A stretch of 64,000 bases of DNA, from assembly GCF_037392515.1 (NCBI RefSeq), contig NC_090295.1:16139001-16203000 (forward strand). The letters run 5' to 3'. The notes beneath the pieces are model-generated. The model was not told the origin of the DNA and searched no databases. It worked only from the letters and a program-made list of their open reading frames with translations. This document shows positions 13,430 through 26,056 of the stretch, in pieces. This DNA comes from Haliotis asinina. Lineage: Eukaryota; Mollusca; Gastropoda; Lepetellida; Haliotidae. Every line of letters begins with the position of its first letter. Within the stretch, counting starts at the first letter, position 1. The position numbers and the translations under genes are program-made.

Positions 13430-14949
13430 TAGTTCATTCAACCATTCATATTTCTTCTCTGCTTAGCTGACCAGTCAACGTCAAGAATCACTGAATCACC
13501 TGTGCATCCTAGCCCGTATGAGTGATGAAATTTTATTAATATTAGCATATTCAAAACAGAAAAATGCCAACGGAAAACCCTGAATAACCTAGGGCTGTAT
13601 GTCAAAAAATAGCCCATGATGAAATGAGCTAGGGTTGTCTAGGTTCCACTACACCATATCAGTATCACATGCTTCCCGAGCGAGGACCGTATGGAAACAA
13701 CTCAAACGGACAGAGGCCTGTGACAGCTGTGATTGGATGAAATAGTGTAGGATGTTTGTGTTTTAAAAGCACATCCATCCAGTAATTAAAACTGACCACA
13801 ATTGTAAGTATCCAGTGCTGTCATTTTTTATCACCATGACTTATGCTTATGTGTGCACCAGTATTTTCAAGTAGGTGACATATTGTGGAGAATGAAGGGT
13901 TGATGTGTTCCGCTTCCTGTGCTGGGAAAAATAGCAGAACAACTTGGACAGAATATCTGTTTTCTTGTAGTTTCATGATTTTTTGGTTGAAATGTACATA
14001 AATGTTGAAACGGACACAAAAACGAAATAGGATTTTTTTGTTGGGTTGTATGTAAAAGTTGAAACGGACACAAAAACGAAATAGGATTTTTGTTTTGGGT
14101 TGTATGTAAAATTTGAAACGGAAGCAAAAACGAAATGTGATTTTTTGTTGGGTTGTGTGTAAAAGTTGAAATGGAAACAAAAACGAAATATGATTTTTTG
14201 TTGGGTTCTACAGAAAAAACGGAACTAAGAAAAAAACGAAATGAGATTGGGCTTATATAAACCTAGAAATATAATTAAGACGAAACTGGATTGGGTATTG
14301 CATAGAAATTGAAAATTTGAATTTGTTTTTTGTTGGCATGTAAAAATTGAAACGGATACAGAAAAGAAAAAACTTTGGGTTTTTGTAAAAATGGAAAATA
14401 ATAGAATACGGAATAAGACTGGGTTGTATATGAAAATTAGACTTAAACAAACACGAAATATATTTAGTTTGTATACAAAAATTAAAAAGGAATACCGAAC
14501 GAAATAGGATTGGGTTATATATAAAAGTTAGAAATGAAGCAAAAACGAATTAAAACTGTATATAAACATAACGGACACCAAAATAAAATATATTTCCGTT
14601 ATATGTAAGTTTGAAATGCAAACAAAAACGAAACAGCTTTATTTGGTTTGTTAAAAGAAGAAAACTAATTCTTACATCTGCCCCCTCGGCCATTCATCCG
14701 TCTCCATTATTTCTACCTGCACCTTCGGTTGTTACTGACTTCCACTGCAAGGATGGTCGACTGTGCCTTCAGTGGCTAGGACTCGTTGCTGCAGGGGGTG
14801 TATTGTTCGAACATGAACAGAAAAATGATTTGCAACATGTCGTCATTCAGTTTTCCTAAAGCTTGGTCCCTCTGTTCCATTGATAATTGTGGCATGTCGC
14901 TGCTGTCGAACAGTGAATGATTTGGTTCACGTTTGATCAGTCTTCTCCT

Positions 14950-16836
14950 AGGGATGAAACCTCGGGATGCACATACATGGCATTTTCATGAAATATGCTC
15001 AAACACCTCATCCCACCATTAATTATATTATTATGTTATATTGTTGGTTATTTATATCAAGCACATATCCATGCAACTGTTGCTTGCTCAAGGCACTGGT
15101 ATTTCTTTCCCTCGATGATTGAATGTCCGTCTCAGCATCACATCGTATTATCAATCTCAACTCCCTGGGGAGTATACAACTCTTGCTGCCACTAGGCGCA
15201 ACAAGTTTATTGAGTATTCCCATTATTTAACCTTCATGTTTGCTTTTTAAATCTCAGATTGTAAGGGTGCAGCACGTTCCAATTATCAATGAAACGGTAA
15301 AATTTGTCAATGAACTTGGATCATGAAAACTAGTTCATTCAACCATTCATATTTCTTCTCTGCTTAGCTGACCAGTCAACGTCAAGAATCACTGAATCAC
15401 CTGTGCATCCTAGCCCGTATGAGTGATGAAATTTTATTAATATTAGCATATTCAAAACAAAAATGCCAACGGAAAACCCTGAATAACCTAGGGCTGTATG
15501 TCAAAAAATAGAGAGCCCATGATGAAATGAGCTAGGGTTGTCTAGGTTCCACTACACCATATCAGTATCACATGCTTCCCGAGCGAGGACCGTATGGAAA
15601 CAACTCAAACGGACAGAGGCCTGTGACAGCTGTGATTGGATGAAATAGTGTAGGATGTTTGTGTTTTAAAAGCACATCCATCCAGTAATTAAAACTGACC
15701 ACAATTGTAAGTATCCAGTGCTGTCATTTTTTATCACCATGACTTATGCTTATGTGTGCACCAGTATTTTCAAGTAGGTGACATATTGTGGAGAATGAAG
15801 GGTTGATGTGTTCCGCTTCCTGTGCTGGGAAAAATAGCAGAACAACTTGGACAGAATATCTGTTTTCTTGTAGTTTCATGATTTTTTGGTTGAAATGTAC
15901 ATAAATGTTGAAACGGACACAAAAACGAAATAGGATTTTTTTGTTGGGTTGTATGTAAAAGTTGAAACGGACACAAAAACTTTGGGTTGTATGTAAAATT
16001 TGAAACGGAAGCAAAAACGAAATGTGATTTTTTGTTGGGTTGTGTGTAAAAGTTGAAATGGAAACAAAAACGAAATATGATTTTTTGTTGGGTTCTACAG
16101 AAAAAACGGAACTAAGAAAAAAACGAAATGAGATTGGGCTTATATAAACCTAGAAATATAATTAAGACGAAACTGGATTGGGTATTGCATAGAAATTGAA
16201 AATTTGAATTTGTTTTTTGTTGGCATGTAAAAATTGAAACGGATACAGAAAAGAAAAAACTTTGGGTTTTTGTAAAAATGGAAAATAATAGAATACGGAA
16301 TAAGACTGGGTTGTATATGAAAATTAGACTTAAACAAACACGAAATATATTTAGTTTGTATACAAAAATTAAAAAGGAATACCGAACGAAATAGGATTGG
16401 GTTATATATAAAAGTTAGAAATGAAGCAAAAACGAATTAAAACTGTATATAAACATAACGGACACCAAAATAAAATATATTTCCGTTATATGTAAGTTTG
16501 AAATGCAAACAAAAACGAAACAGCTTTATTTGGTTTGTTAAAAGAAGAAAACTAATTCTTACATCTGCCCCCTCGGCCATTCATCCGTCTCCATTATTTC
16601 TACCTGCACCTTCGGTTGTTACTGACTTCCACTGCAAGGATGGTCGACTGTGCCTTCAGTGGCTAGGACTCGTTGCTGCAGGGGGTGTATTGTTCGAACA
16701 TGAACAGAAAAATGATTTGCAACATGTCGTCATTCAGTTTTCCTAAAGCTTGGTCCCTCTGTTCCATTGATAATTGTGGCATGTCGCTGCTGTCGAACAG
16801 TGAATGATTTGGTTCACGTTTGATCAGTCTTCTCCT
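14950..16836. repeat. Satellite unit 8 (type b, 18-bp deletion)
   Basis: A 1,887-bp type b unit (ATTATATTATTATG near its start, GGTTCACG near its end). Part of a sub-repeat is deleted near 15980, as expected from slippage between minisatellite copies. Near 15458 it shares with unit 9 the loss of GA (AAAACAAAAATGCC). Confidence 0.93.
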
Positions 16837-18740
16837 AGGGATGAAACCTCGGGATGCACATACATGGCATTTTCATGAAATATGCTCAAACACCTCATCC
16901 CACCATTAATTATATTATTATGTTATATTGTTGGTTATTTATATCAAGCACATATCCATGCAACTGTTGCTTGCTCAAGGCACTGGTATTTCTTTCCCTC
17001 GATGATTGAATGTCCGTCTCAGCATCACATCGTATTATCAATCTCAACTCCCTGGGGAGTATACAACTCTTGCTGCCACTAGGCGCAACAAGTTTATTGA
17101 GTATTCCCATTATTTAACCTTCATGTTTGCTTTTTAAATCTCAGATTGTAAGGGTGCAGCACGTTCCAATTATCAATGAAACGGTAAAATTTGTCAATGA
17201 ACTTGGATCATGAAAACTAGTTCATTCAACCATTCATATTTCTTCTCTGCTTAGCTGACCAGTCAACGTCAAGAATCACTGAATCACCTGTGCATCCTAG
17301 CCCGTATGAGTGATGAAATTTTATTAATATTAGCATATTCAAAACAAAAATGCCAACGGAAAACCCTGAATAACCTAGGGCTGTATGTCAAAAAATAGAG
17401 AGCCCATGATGAAATGAGCTAGGGTTGTCTAGGTTCCACTACACCATATCAGTATCACATGCTTCGCGAGCGAGGACCGTATGGAAACAACTCAAACGGA
17501 CAGAGGCCTGTGACAGCTGTGATTGGATGAAATAGTGTAGGATGTTTGTGTTTTAAAAGCACATCCATCCAGTAATTAAAACTGACCACAATTGTAAGTA
17601 TCCAGTGCTGTCATTTTTTATCACCATGACTTATGCTTATGTGTGCACCAGTATTTTCAAGTAGGTGACATATTGTGGAGAATGAAGGGTTGATGTGTTC
17701 CGCTTCCTGTGCTGGGAAAAATAGCAGAACAACTTGGACAGAATATCTGTTTTCTTGTAGTTTCATGATTTTTTGGTTGAAATGTACATAAATGTTGAAA
17801 CGGACACAAAAACGAAATAGGATTTTTTTGTTGGGTTGTATGTAAAAGTTGAAACGGACACAAAAACGAAATAGGATTTTTGTTTTGGGTTGTATGTAAA
17901 ATTTGAAACGGAAGCAAAAACGAAATCTGATTTTTTTGTTGGGTTGTGTGTAAAAGTTGAAATGGAAACAAAAACGAAATATGATTTTTTGTTGGGTTCT
18001 ATAGAAAAAACGGAACTAAGAAAAAAACGAAATGAGATTGGGCTTATATAAACCTAAAAATATAATTAAGACGAAACTGGATTGGGTATTGCATAGAAAT
18101 TGAAAATTTGATTTTGTTTTTTGTTGGCATGTAAAAATTGAAACGGATACAGAAAAGAAAAAACTTTGGGTTTTTGTAAAAATGGAAAATAATAGAATAC
18201 GGAATAAGACTGGGTTGTATATGAAAATTAGACTTAAACAAACACGAAATATATTTAGTTTGTATACAAAAATTAAAAAGGAATACCGAACGAAATAGGA
18301 CTGGGTTATATATAAAAATTAGAAATGAAGCAAAAACGAATTAAAACTGTATATAAACATAACGGACACCAAAATAAAATATATTTCCGTTATATGTAAG
18401 TTTGAAATGCAAACAAAAACGAAACAGCTTTATTTGGTTTGTTAAAAGAAGAAAACTAATTCTTACATTTGCCCCCTCGGCCATTCATCCATCTCCATTA
18501 TTTCTACCTGCACCTTCGGTTGTTACTGACTTCCACTGCAAGGATGGTCGACTGTGCCTTCAGTGGCTAGGACTCGTTGCTGCAGGGGGTGTATTGTTCG
18601 AACATGAACAGAAAAATGATTTGCAACATGTTGTCATTCAGTTTTCCTAAAGCTTGGTCCCTCTGTTCCATTGATAATTGTGGCATGTCGCTGCTGTCGA
18701 ACAGTGAATGATTTGGTGCACGTTTGATCAGTCTTCTCCT
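16837..18740. repeat. Satellite unit 9 (mosaic, type b then type a)
   Basis: A 1,904-bp unit. Its first third carries type b markers and the unit 8 deletion; its last third carries type a markers (CTATAG near 18000, GTGCACG near 18717). The switch lies roughly between 17350 and 18000, inside or next to the internal minisatellite. Confidence 0.92.
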
Positions 18741-20645
18741 AGGGATGAAACCTCGGGATGCACATACATGGCATTTTCATGAAATATGCTCAAACACCTC
18801 ATCCCACCATTAATTATGTCATTATGTTATATTGTTGGTTATTTATATCAAGCACATATCCATGCAACTGTTGTTTGCTCAAGGCACTGGTATTTCTTTC
18901 CCTCGATGATTGAATGTCCGTCTCAGCATCACATCGTATTATCAATCTCAACTCCCTGGGGAGTATACAACTCTTGCTGCCACTAGGCGCAACAAGTTTA
19001 TTGAGTATTCCCATTATTTAACCTTCATGTTTGCTTTTTAAATCTCAGATTGTAAGGGTGCAGCACGTTCCAATTATCAATGAAACGGTAAAATTTGTCA
19101 ATGAACTTGGATCATGAAAACTAGTTCATTCAACCATTCATATTTCTTCTCTGCTTAGCTGACCAGTCAACGTCAAGAATCACTGAATCACCTGTGCATC
19201 CTAGCCCGTATGAGTGATGAAATTTTATTAATATTAGCATATTCAAAACAGAAAAATGCCAACGGAAAACCCTGAATAACCTAGGGCTGTATGTCAAAAA
19301 ATAGAGAGCCCATGATGAAATGAGCTAGGGTTGTCTAGGTTCCACTACACCATATCAGTATCACATGCTTCCCGAGCGAGGACCGTATGGAAACAACTCA
19401 AACGGACAGAGGCCTGTGACAGCTGTGATTGGATGAAATAGTGTAGGATGTTTGTGTTTTAAAAGCACATCCATCCAGTAATTAAAACTGACCACAATTG
19501 TAAGTATCCAGTGCTGTCATTTTTTATCACCATGACTGATGCTTATGTGTGCACCAGTATTTTCAAGTAGGTGACATATTGTGGAGAATGAAGGGTTGAT
19601 GTGTTCCGCTTCCTGTGCTGGGAAAAATAGCAGAACAACTTGGACAGAATATCTGTTTTCTTGTAGTTTCATGATTTTTTGGTTGAAATGTACATAAATG
19701 TTGAAACGGACACAAAAACGAAATAGGATTTTTTTGTTGGGTTGTATGTAAAAGTTGAAACGGACACAAAAACGAAATAGGATTTTTGTTTTGGGTTGTA
19801 TGTAAAATTTGAAACGGAAGCAAAAACGAAATGTGATTTTTTGTTGGGTTGTGTGTAAAAGTTGAAATGGAAACAAAAACGAAATATGATTTTTTGTTGG
19901 GTTCTATAGAAAAAACGGAACTAAGAAAAAAACGAAATGAGATTGGGCTTATATAAACCTAAAAATATAATTAAGACGAAACTGGATTGGGTATTGCATA
20001 GAAATTGAAAATTTGATTTTGTTTTTTGTTGGCATCTAAAAATTGAAACGGATACAGAAAAGAAAAAACTTTGGGTTTTTGTAAAAATGGAAAATAATAG
20101 AATACGGAATAAGACTGGGTTGTATATGAAAATTAGACTTAAACAAACACGAAATATATTTAGTTTGTATACAAAAATTAAAAAGGAATACCGAACGAAA
20201 TAGGATTGGGTTATATATAAAAATTAGAAATGAAGCAAAAACGAATTAAAACTGTATATAAACATAACGGACACCAAAATAAAATATATTTCCGTTATAT
20301 GTAAGTTTGAAATGCAAACAAAAACGAAACAGCTTTATTTGGTTTGTTAAAAGAAGAAAACTAATTCTTACATCTGCCCCCTCGGCCATTCATCCGTCTC
20401 CATTATTTCTACCTGCACCTTCGGTTGTTACTGACTTCCACTGCAAGGATGGTCGACTGTGCCTTCAGTGGCTAGGACTCGTTGCTGCAGGGGGTGTATT
20501 GTTCGAACATGAACAGAAAAATGATTTGCAACATGTTGTCATTCAGTTTTCCTAAAGCTTGGTCCCTCTGTTCCATTGATAATTGTGGCATGTCGCTGCT
20601 GTCGAACAGTGAATGATTTGGTTCACGTTTGATCAGTCTTCTCCT
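18741..20645. repeat. Satellite unit 10 (mosaic, type a then type b)
   Basis: A 1,905-bp unit with type a markers at the start and type b markers at the end (CATCTGCCCC near 20371, GGTTCACG near 20618), the reciprocal of unit 9. Confidence 0.92.
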
Positions 20646-22549
20646 AGGGATGAAACCTCGGGATGCACATACATGGCATTTTCATGAAATATGCTCAAAC
20701 ACCTCATCCCACCATTAATTATATTATTATGTTATATTGTTGGTTATTTATATCAAGCACATATCCATGCAACTGTTGCTTGCTCAAGGCACTGGTATTT
20801 CTTTCCCTCGATGATTGAATGTCCGTCTCAGCATCACATCGTATTATCAATCTCAACTCCCTGGGGAGTATACAACTCTTGCTGCCACTAGGCGCAACAA
20901 GTTTATTGAGTATTCCCATTATTTAACCTTCATGTTTGCTTTTTAAATCTCAGATTGTAAGGGTGCAGCACGTTCCAATTATCAATGAAACGGTAAAATT
21001 TGTCAATGAACTTGGATCATGAAAACTAGTTCATTCAACCATTCATATTTCTTCTCTGCTTAGCTGACCAGTCAACGTCAAGAATCACTGAATCACCTGT
21101 GCATCCTAGCCCGTATGAGTGATGAAATTTTATTAATATTAGCATATTCAAAACAGAAAAATGCCAACGGAAAACCCTGAATAACCTAGGGCTGTATGTC
21201 AAAAAATAGAGAGCCCATGATGAAATGAGCTAGGGTTGTCTAGGTTCCACTACACCATATCAGTATCACATGCTTCCCGAGCGAGGACCGTATGGAAACA
21301 ACTCAAACGGACAGAGGCCTGTGACAGCTGTGATTGGATGAAATAGTGTAGGATGTTTGTGTTTTAAAAGCACATCCATCCAGTAATTAAAACTGACCAC
21401 AATTGTAAGTATTCAGTGCTGTCATTTTTTATCACCATGACTTATGCTTATGTGTGCACCAGTATTTTCAAGTAGGTGACATATTGTGGAGAATGAAGGG
21501 TTGATGTGTTCCGCTTCCTGTGCTGGGAAAAATAGCAGGACAAGTTGGACAGAATATCTGTTTTCTTGTGGTTTCATGATTTTTTGGTTGAAATGTACAT
21601 AAATGTTGAAACGGACACAAAAACGAAATAGGATTTTTTTGTTGGGTTGTATGTAAAAGTTGAAACGGACACAAAAACGAAATAGGATTTTTGTTTTGGG
21701 TTGTATGTAAAATTTGAAACGGAAGCAAAAACGAAATGTGATTTTTTGTTGGGTTGTGTGTAAAAGTTGAAATGGAAACAAAAACGAAATATGATTTTTT
21801 GTTGGGTTCTATAGAAAAAACGGAACTAAGAAAAAAACGAAATGAGATTGGGCTTATATAAACCTAAAAATATAATTAAGACGAAACTGGATTGGGTATT
21901 GCATAGAAATTGAAAATTTGATTTTGTTTTTGTTGGCATGTAAAAATTGAAAGGGATACAGAAAAGAAAAAACTTTGGGTTTTTGTAAAAATTGAAAATA
22001 ATAGAATACGGAATAAGACTGGGTTGTATATGAAAATTAGACTTAAACAAACACGAAATGTATTCAGTTTGTATACAAAAATTAAAAAGGAATACCGAAC
22101 GAAATAGGATTGGGTTATATATAAAAATTAGAAATGAAGCAAAAACGAATTAAAACTGTATATAAACATAACGGACACCAAAATAAAATATATTTCCGTT
22201 ATATGTAAGTTTGAAATGCAAACAAAAACGAAACAGCTTTATTTGGTTTGTTAAAAGAAGAAAACTAATTCTTACATTTGCCCCCTCGGCCATTCATCCG
22301 TCTCCATTATTTCTACCTGCACCTTCGGTTGTTACTGACTTCCACTGCAAGGATGGTCGACTGTGCCTTCAGTGGCTAGGACTCGTTGCTGCAGGGGGTG
22401 TATTGTTTGAACATGAACAGAAAAATGATTTGCAACATGTCGTCATTCAGTTTTCCTAAAGCTTGGTCTCTCTGTTCCATTGATAATTGTGGCATGTCGC
22501 CGCTGTCGAACAGTGAATGATTTGGTTCACGTTTGATCAGTCTTCTCCT
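20646..22549. repeat. Satellite unit 11 (type b, more diverged)
   Basis: A 1,904-bp type b unit with several private substitutions (for example near 21539-21571 and 22060). It is the last full unit; higher divergence is typical of array edges, which exchange less. Confidence 0.93.
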
Positions 22550-22812
22550 AGGGATGAAACCTCGGGATGCACATACATGACATTTTCATGAAATATGCTC
22601 AAACACCTCATCCCACCATTATTTATATTATTATGTTATATTGTTGGTTATTTATATCAAGCACATATCCATGCAACTGTTGCTTGCTCAAGACACTGGT
22701 ATTTCTTTCCCTTGATGATGGAATGTCCGTCTCAGCATCACATCGTATTATAAATCTCAACTCCCTGGGGAGTATACAACTCTTGCTGCCACTAGGCGCA
22801 ACGAGTTTATTG
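22550..22812. repeat. Truncated terminal satellite unit 12
   Basis: The first 263 bp of a unit, with several private changes. Similarity ends after ACGAGTTTATTG, where other units continue with AGTATTCCC. A SINE-like element starts at this breakpoint. Confidence 0.9.
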
Positions 22813-23135
22813 TGGCTCTCGAATCCTAGAGAGGTACCCAATTCACAGCTGGGTGGACTGGGACACACAGTCATAGTACTTTGTCCAAGTTTACTGTACG
22901 TGTCCGGCAGCTAGGTGTTTGCACGTATTCATGTGGCCACCATCTGGTCATACACCAACGGATTCATGAGTTCTTTTAAGAGCACAGGGTTGTGTACTGT
23001 ACACTAGGGGTTATGACAACATGGAAAGAGTCTGCACACAAAGTTGACTTGAAGGTTTTCTCACCAGGTCACAGGTGGGCTCGATACCGACACCTCACAC
23101 TCACTGGATCACTAGCCGAGTGCTTATCGTCGTTG
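22813..23135 (-). mobile_element. tRNA-derived SINE-like element at the array edge
   Basis: Read on the minus strand, a tRNA-like head near 23125-23060 has an A-box-like stretch (CTCGGCTAGTGATCC) and a B-box-like GTATCGAGCCC, followed by about 250 bp ending in CCCAGCTGTGAATTGGGTAC near 22840. Its end coincides with the end of the satellite. It differs from the two SINE families common elsewhere in the window. The boundaries are estimates. Confidence 0.45.
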
Positions 23136-23366
23136 ATATCGTCCCTTTACTCGTACAGCATTGATTGTCACCCTGAATCTCTATGCATAGATCTGTTTAT
23201 GCAACAGCTGTGGCGTTCTCTCTTTATTTCAAGTACAGGTGGTTAAATCAGGGGATTGCTATTTAATGGTTATTGGACGATATCAGATCACCAGTGTTTC
23301 CTGAAGACCTACACAAACAGTTAAACGCGTTTGTTTTAGGTACCTGTGCTCCAAGGTTAACAAATA
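23136..23366. other. Non-coding, nothing recognised
   Basis: Ordinary AT-rich sequence between the SINE-like element and the second Tc1 element. I see no coding, repeat or RNA signature. Confidence 0.5.
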
Positions 23367-24982
23367 TACACCTGGAAATTAATCAAGCAACACCCCAATT
23401 TTTTCTATTGGAGCAACTTTGAAGTGTTCTGACAATCAAAATATGCCGGGTTGATATAGTTTGACACTTTTTTATTCAACAGACGATCTCTGACAAACAA
23501 CTTAAAGGGAAAAAGTATCAAGACTTTGCTTTATTGCAACGAAATCCAAATTCTTAAAACTGTCTTAAATTCATGAAAAAATGGACACAATTTACTATTC
23601 ATCCACAGACGTTGTTGTCAGGTGTATTAACACAAATGTCACATGGAAAGAAAGAACAGTCATCTGAGAGTCTGCACACCGACTTTCATCAATATCTAGT
23701 GTGTCCTCCCTGCGCACGCACCACCGATTCCAGACGCCTCCTCATTCCTTGGATGAGTCTCCGGATCTGATTCTGGGGGATCCTGTTCCACTCCTCATGC
23801 AGGGCAGCCGTCAATTCGTTGAGATTATGGACTGGTGGGTCTCTCTGCCTCACACGACGGCCAATAAAGTCCCACAAATGTTCAATGGGGTTGAGGTCAG
23901 GGCTCATGGCAGGCCATGGAATTCTGTCAATTGCATTTTGCCGCAAAAAATCATTTACAGCATGCGCCCTGTGAGGTCTAGCATTGTCGTCCATAAATAT
24001 GGGTCTCGTTGCCAGAGGATGGTTCTCAAAATGAGGTACCACAGCCCTGTCAAGAACCTCCTGTTGGTAACGAACACCGTTAAGGTTGCCACGGATGGTA
24101 ATGATATCCAACTTGCAGTTCATGGAAATGCACCCCCATACCATAACGGAACCTCCCCCAAAGGCCACAGTCTCCTGGATGTTCCGTGGAGCCATTGCTG
24201 TGTTCCTCTGCCTCCAGACCCGAGTACGACCGTCCACCATGTGCAGCAAGAACCGGCTCTCATCTGAGAAATGGACCTTCCTCCAAGAGGCAATGTTCCA
24301 GTGCAAACGGTCATTACACCAGGCCAGTCGGGCTGCCTTATGGGCTGGAGACAGTCTGGGTCGCTTGATTGGCCTCCTTGCCCGGTATCCTGCAGCTTTC
24401 AGACGATTCCGAACAGTCCTGTTCGAGATGGGTCTCCCTGGAAGCCACTCCTGTCTCAACCGAGAGCTCGAGTCGAAGGACCTGCGCCGTACAAGTCTCA
24501 GTAAAGCTCTGTCCTCCCGGACTGTGGTCTTCCTGGGTCTTCCTGGTCTAGGCAGGTCTTTAACTTCATTAGTGGCCCGGTATTTTTTCAAAAGTTTTGA
24601 AATTATGGAATGATGTCGTCCGATTTGAGTCCCGATTTGTCTTAGAGACATACCAGCATTCCTCATGCCGATTATTTGCCAACGAGTGGCCTCTGATAAT
24701 TTCCTACGTGCCATGACATTGAAATGAATGAAAAACCGAATGCAATCGACAACCTGCGCTTGTAAACACCCCAGGGAAAAAGTGCATTTTTCGAAAGTTG
24801 AGGTTAAAGCAATGCACGTGCGCTGTGCAAGCTTCACGCGCGTCATATCAACCCATGAAAAGCTCATGCTGTATGTCAATACATCAAAATTGAATAATCA
24901 ATCATCAAAATTACTTCGTTAAACTTTGTTAAGTTTTTATGTGTCTTTCAATTTGGTGTTGCTTAATTAATTTCCATATGTA
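23367..24982 (-). mobile_element. Tc1/mariner transposon, intact, copy 2 (1,616 bp)
   Basis: Same element as at 11814-13429, in opposite orientation and of identical length. The inverted repeats are at 23367-23394 and 24955-24982, and TA flanks lie at 23365-23366 and 24983-24984. This copy sits outside the satellite, about 550 bp beyond the end of the array. The two copies differ by only a few bases. Confidence 0.96.
23689..24714 (-). CDS. Tc1/mariner-family transposase (DD34E), 341 aa
   Basis: Second intact transposase gene, from the ATG at 24714 (MARRKLSEA) to the stop at 23689. It differs from the copy at 12082-13107 by two residues that I can see: R instead of H at 77 and M instead of T at 191. 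The D151/D243/E278 triad and the GRPR motif are unchanged, so both copies are predicted to be catalytically competent. Neither carries an intron. Confidence 0.95.
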   Translation of the reverse strand: MARRKLSEATRWQIIGMRNAGMSLRQIGTQIGRHHSIISKLLKKYRATNEVKDLPRPGRPRKTTVREDRALLRLVRRRSFDSSSRLRQEWLPGRPISNRTVRNRLKAAGYRARRPIKRPRLSPAHKAARLAWCNDRLHWNIASWRKVHFSDESRFLLHMVDGRTRVWRQRNTAMAPRNIQETVAFGGGSVMVWGCISMNCKLDIITIRGNLNGVRYQQEVLDRAVVPHFENHPLATRPIFMDDNARPHRAHAVNDFLRQNAIDRIPWPAMSPDLNPIEHLWDFIGRRVRQRDPPVHNLNELTAALHEEWNRIPQNQIRRLIQGMRRRLESVVRAQGGHTRY

Positions 24983-25909
24983 TATAATCGGCAGATTAAA
25001 GACTGACATATGACATCATTGTGTTTATCTAACAGAATAAAACAAATTACACCTTTATAAATTATCGATGATTCGAAAGGTTTTATTTAGGCTAATAATG
25101 TAAAGGAAGAAAAACAGACTTATTACATATTCTGTTATCTGATTTCGGCTGAAGACACGTATTCATGTTTGTTAGACTCAGTATAATCAGTGTAACGAAT
25201 AATACTGAGTCTAAGCTTCCTCAGACTGTCATGTCTATGCTTATACTCTGCGGCCGTGCAGTGTGTGAAACATAATTCTGGTTTTTCCCCGCCGCGCTGT
25301 TGCTGCTATATAAACGGCGTAAAACTCGCTCGCTCTGGGGTCAGTTACTTTTTAATTTTGATCATTTGATTGGCTGATAAATATTTCAGTCAGCGATACT
25401 TCTGGGCGTGTCCCACCATCAGTGAAATGTAGCCACGTTATACATCTCCTGAAGGAATGGTATCTATGTATATTGAGTTTTCCAAATCAACGTACATAGT
25501 GAACATTGTACTTACACCTTTTTCGGACAAACATCGACAGGATCGTCAATCCTGTTACCCACTAAGAGGGGCAGACTTTGTTTTTACAATAAGCTGCCAA
25601 GGAGTTTGAGGCGGAGCATTCGATGATGGGTATCAAATGTTACTTGGAATCTATACCAGGCTTGTGATAAGCTATAGTAGGACATGTTTAAGATTTTAGC
25701 GAATTTTGTGCATTTCCAGTGATCTATTTCTGTGGTTTTTTGTAGCTTCTCTCTGAGGAAAGTGGGAAATGTTTTGCTCCGACGTTTTGTATAAATATGA
25801 CTTAACGTGACAGATTCTTCGTGTTGATTGTTTTCACCTTCTGACCAAACATTTTACAATTTTCATATAAAAATGGCTTTGAGAAGGGAGACTAACGGGA
25901 TCGGGTAGT
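24983..25909. other. Non-coding, with one TATA-like site
   Basis: No coding exon recognised. A TATA-box-like CTATATAAACGGCG sits at about 25305-25318 in a GC-richer patch, but no open frame or signal peptide follows, so I do not call a promoter. A short hairpin occurs at 25174-25212. Confidence 0.4.
25174..25212. repeat. Short inverted repeat
   Basis: AGACTCAGTATAATCAG leads into AATACTGAGTCT, giving a perfect 11-12-bp stem with a 16-bp loop. A decayed relative of this sequence lies near 35512-35555. Confidence 0.6.
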
Positions 25910-26056
25910 CATACTTGCTGACTTGCTTGGCACATGTCGTCATGTCCTGATGGCGTAGATGCCCATGAACTGTCCGGTCTAGAATCGGTTATTTAAAGAC
26001 CACGGCAAAATAGCTGGAATATTGTTGAGTGCGGCGTTAAACAACAACCAAACAAG
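25910..26056 (+). mobile_element. SINE family B copy, partial
   Basis: The 3' part of the family B element in sense orientation, ending GCTGGAATATTGTTGAGTGC and GGCGTTAAACAACAACC. The head is missing or badly decayed. Confidence 0.7.

Larger units (their letters stand above)
11431..14949. repeat. Satellite unit 7, split by a Tc1 insertion
   Basis: After removing the transposon and one TA, this unit is 1,901 bp; a 4-bp deletion lies near 13610 (AAATAGCCC instead of AAATAGAGAGCCC). The part left of the transposon is type a. The part to its right carries type b markers (CTACAG at 14208, GGTTCACG near its end), so the unit is a mosaic. Confidence 0.93.
1..22812. repeat. Satellite array, 1,905-bp unit, about 11.1 copies
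   Basis: A head-to-tail tandem array. The landmark AGGGATGAAACCTCGGG recurs at 1, 1906, 3811, 5716, 7621, 9526, 11431, 14950, 16837, 18741, 20646 and 22550. Most intervals are 1,905 bp; exceptions are 1,901 (after removing a transposon plus its TA duplication), 1,887 and 1,904. The left edge of the array lies outside the window. On the right, similarity stops at about 22812 inside a unit. Copies differ by few substitutions, so homogenisation is recent. Short ORFs of 65-119 codons recur in each unit, but they overlap on both strands and match nothing I recognise, so I do not treat the unit as coding. Confidence 0.97.

Noticed and set aside
1..22812. CRISPR-like array
   Set aside because: The repeat period is 1.9 kb with no short repeat-spacer pattern, and the sequence is eukaryotic.
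25300..25345. Promoter at the TATATAAACGGCG site
   Set aside because: No exon, signal peptide or initiator context follows on the plus strand.
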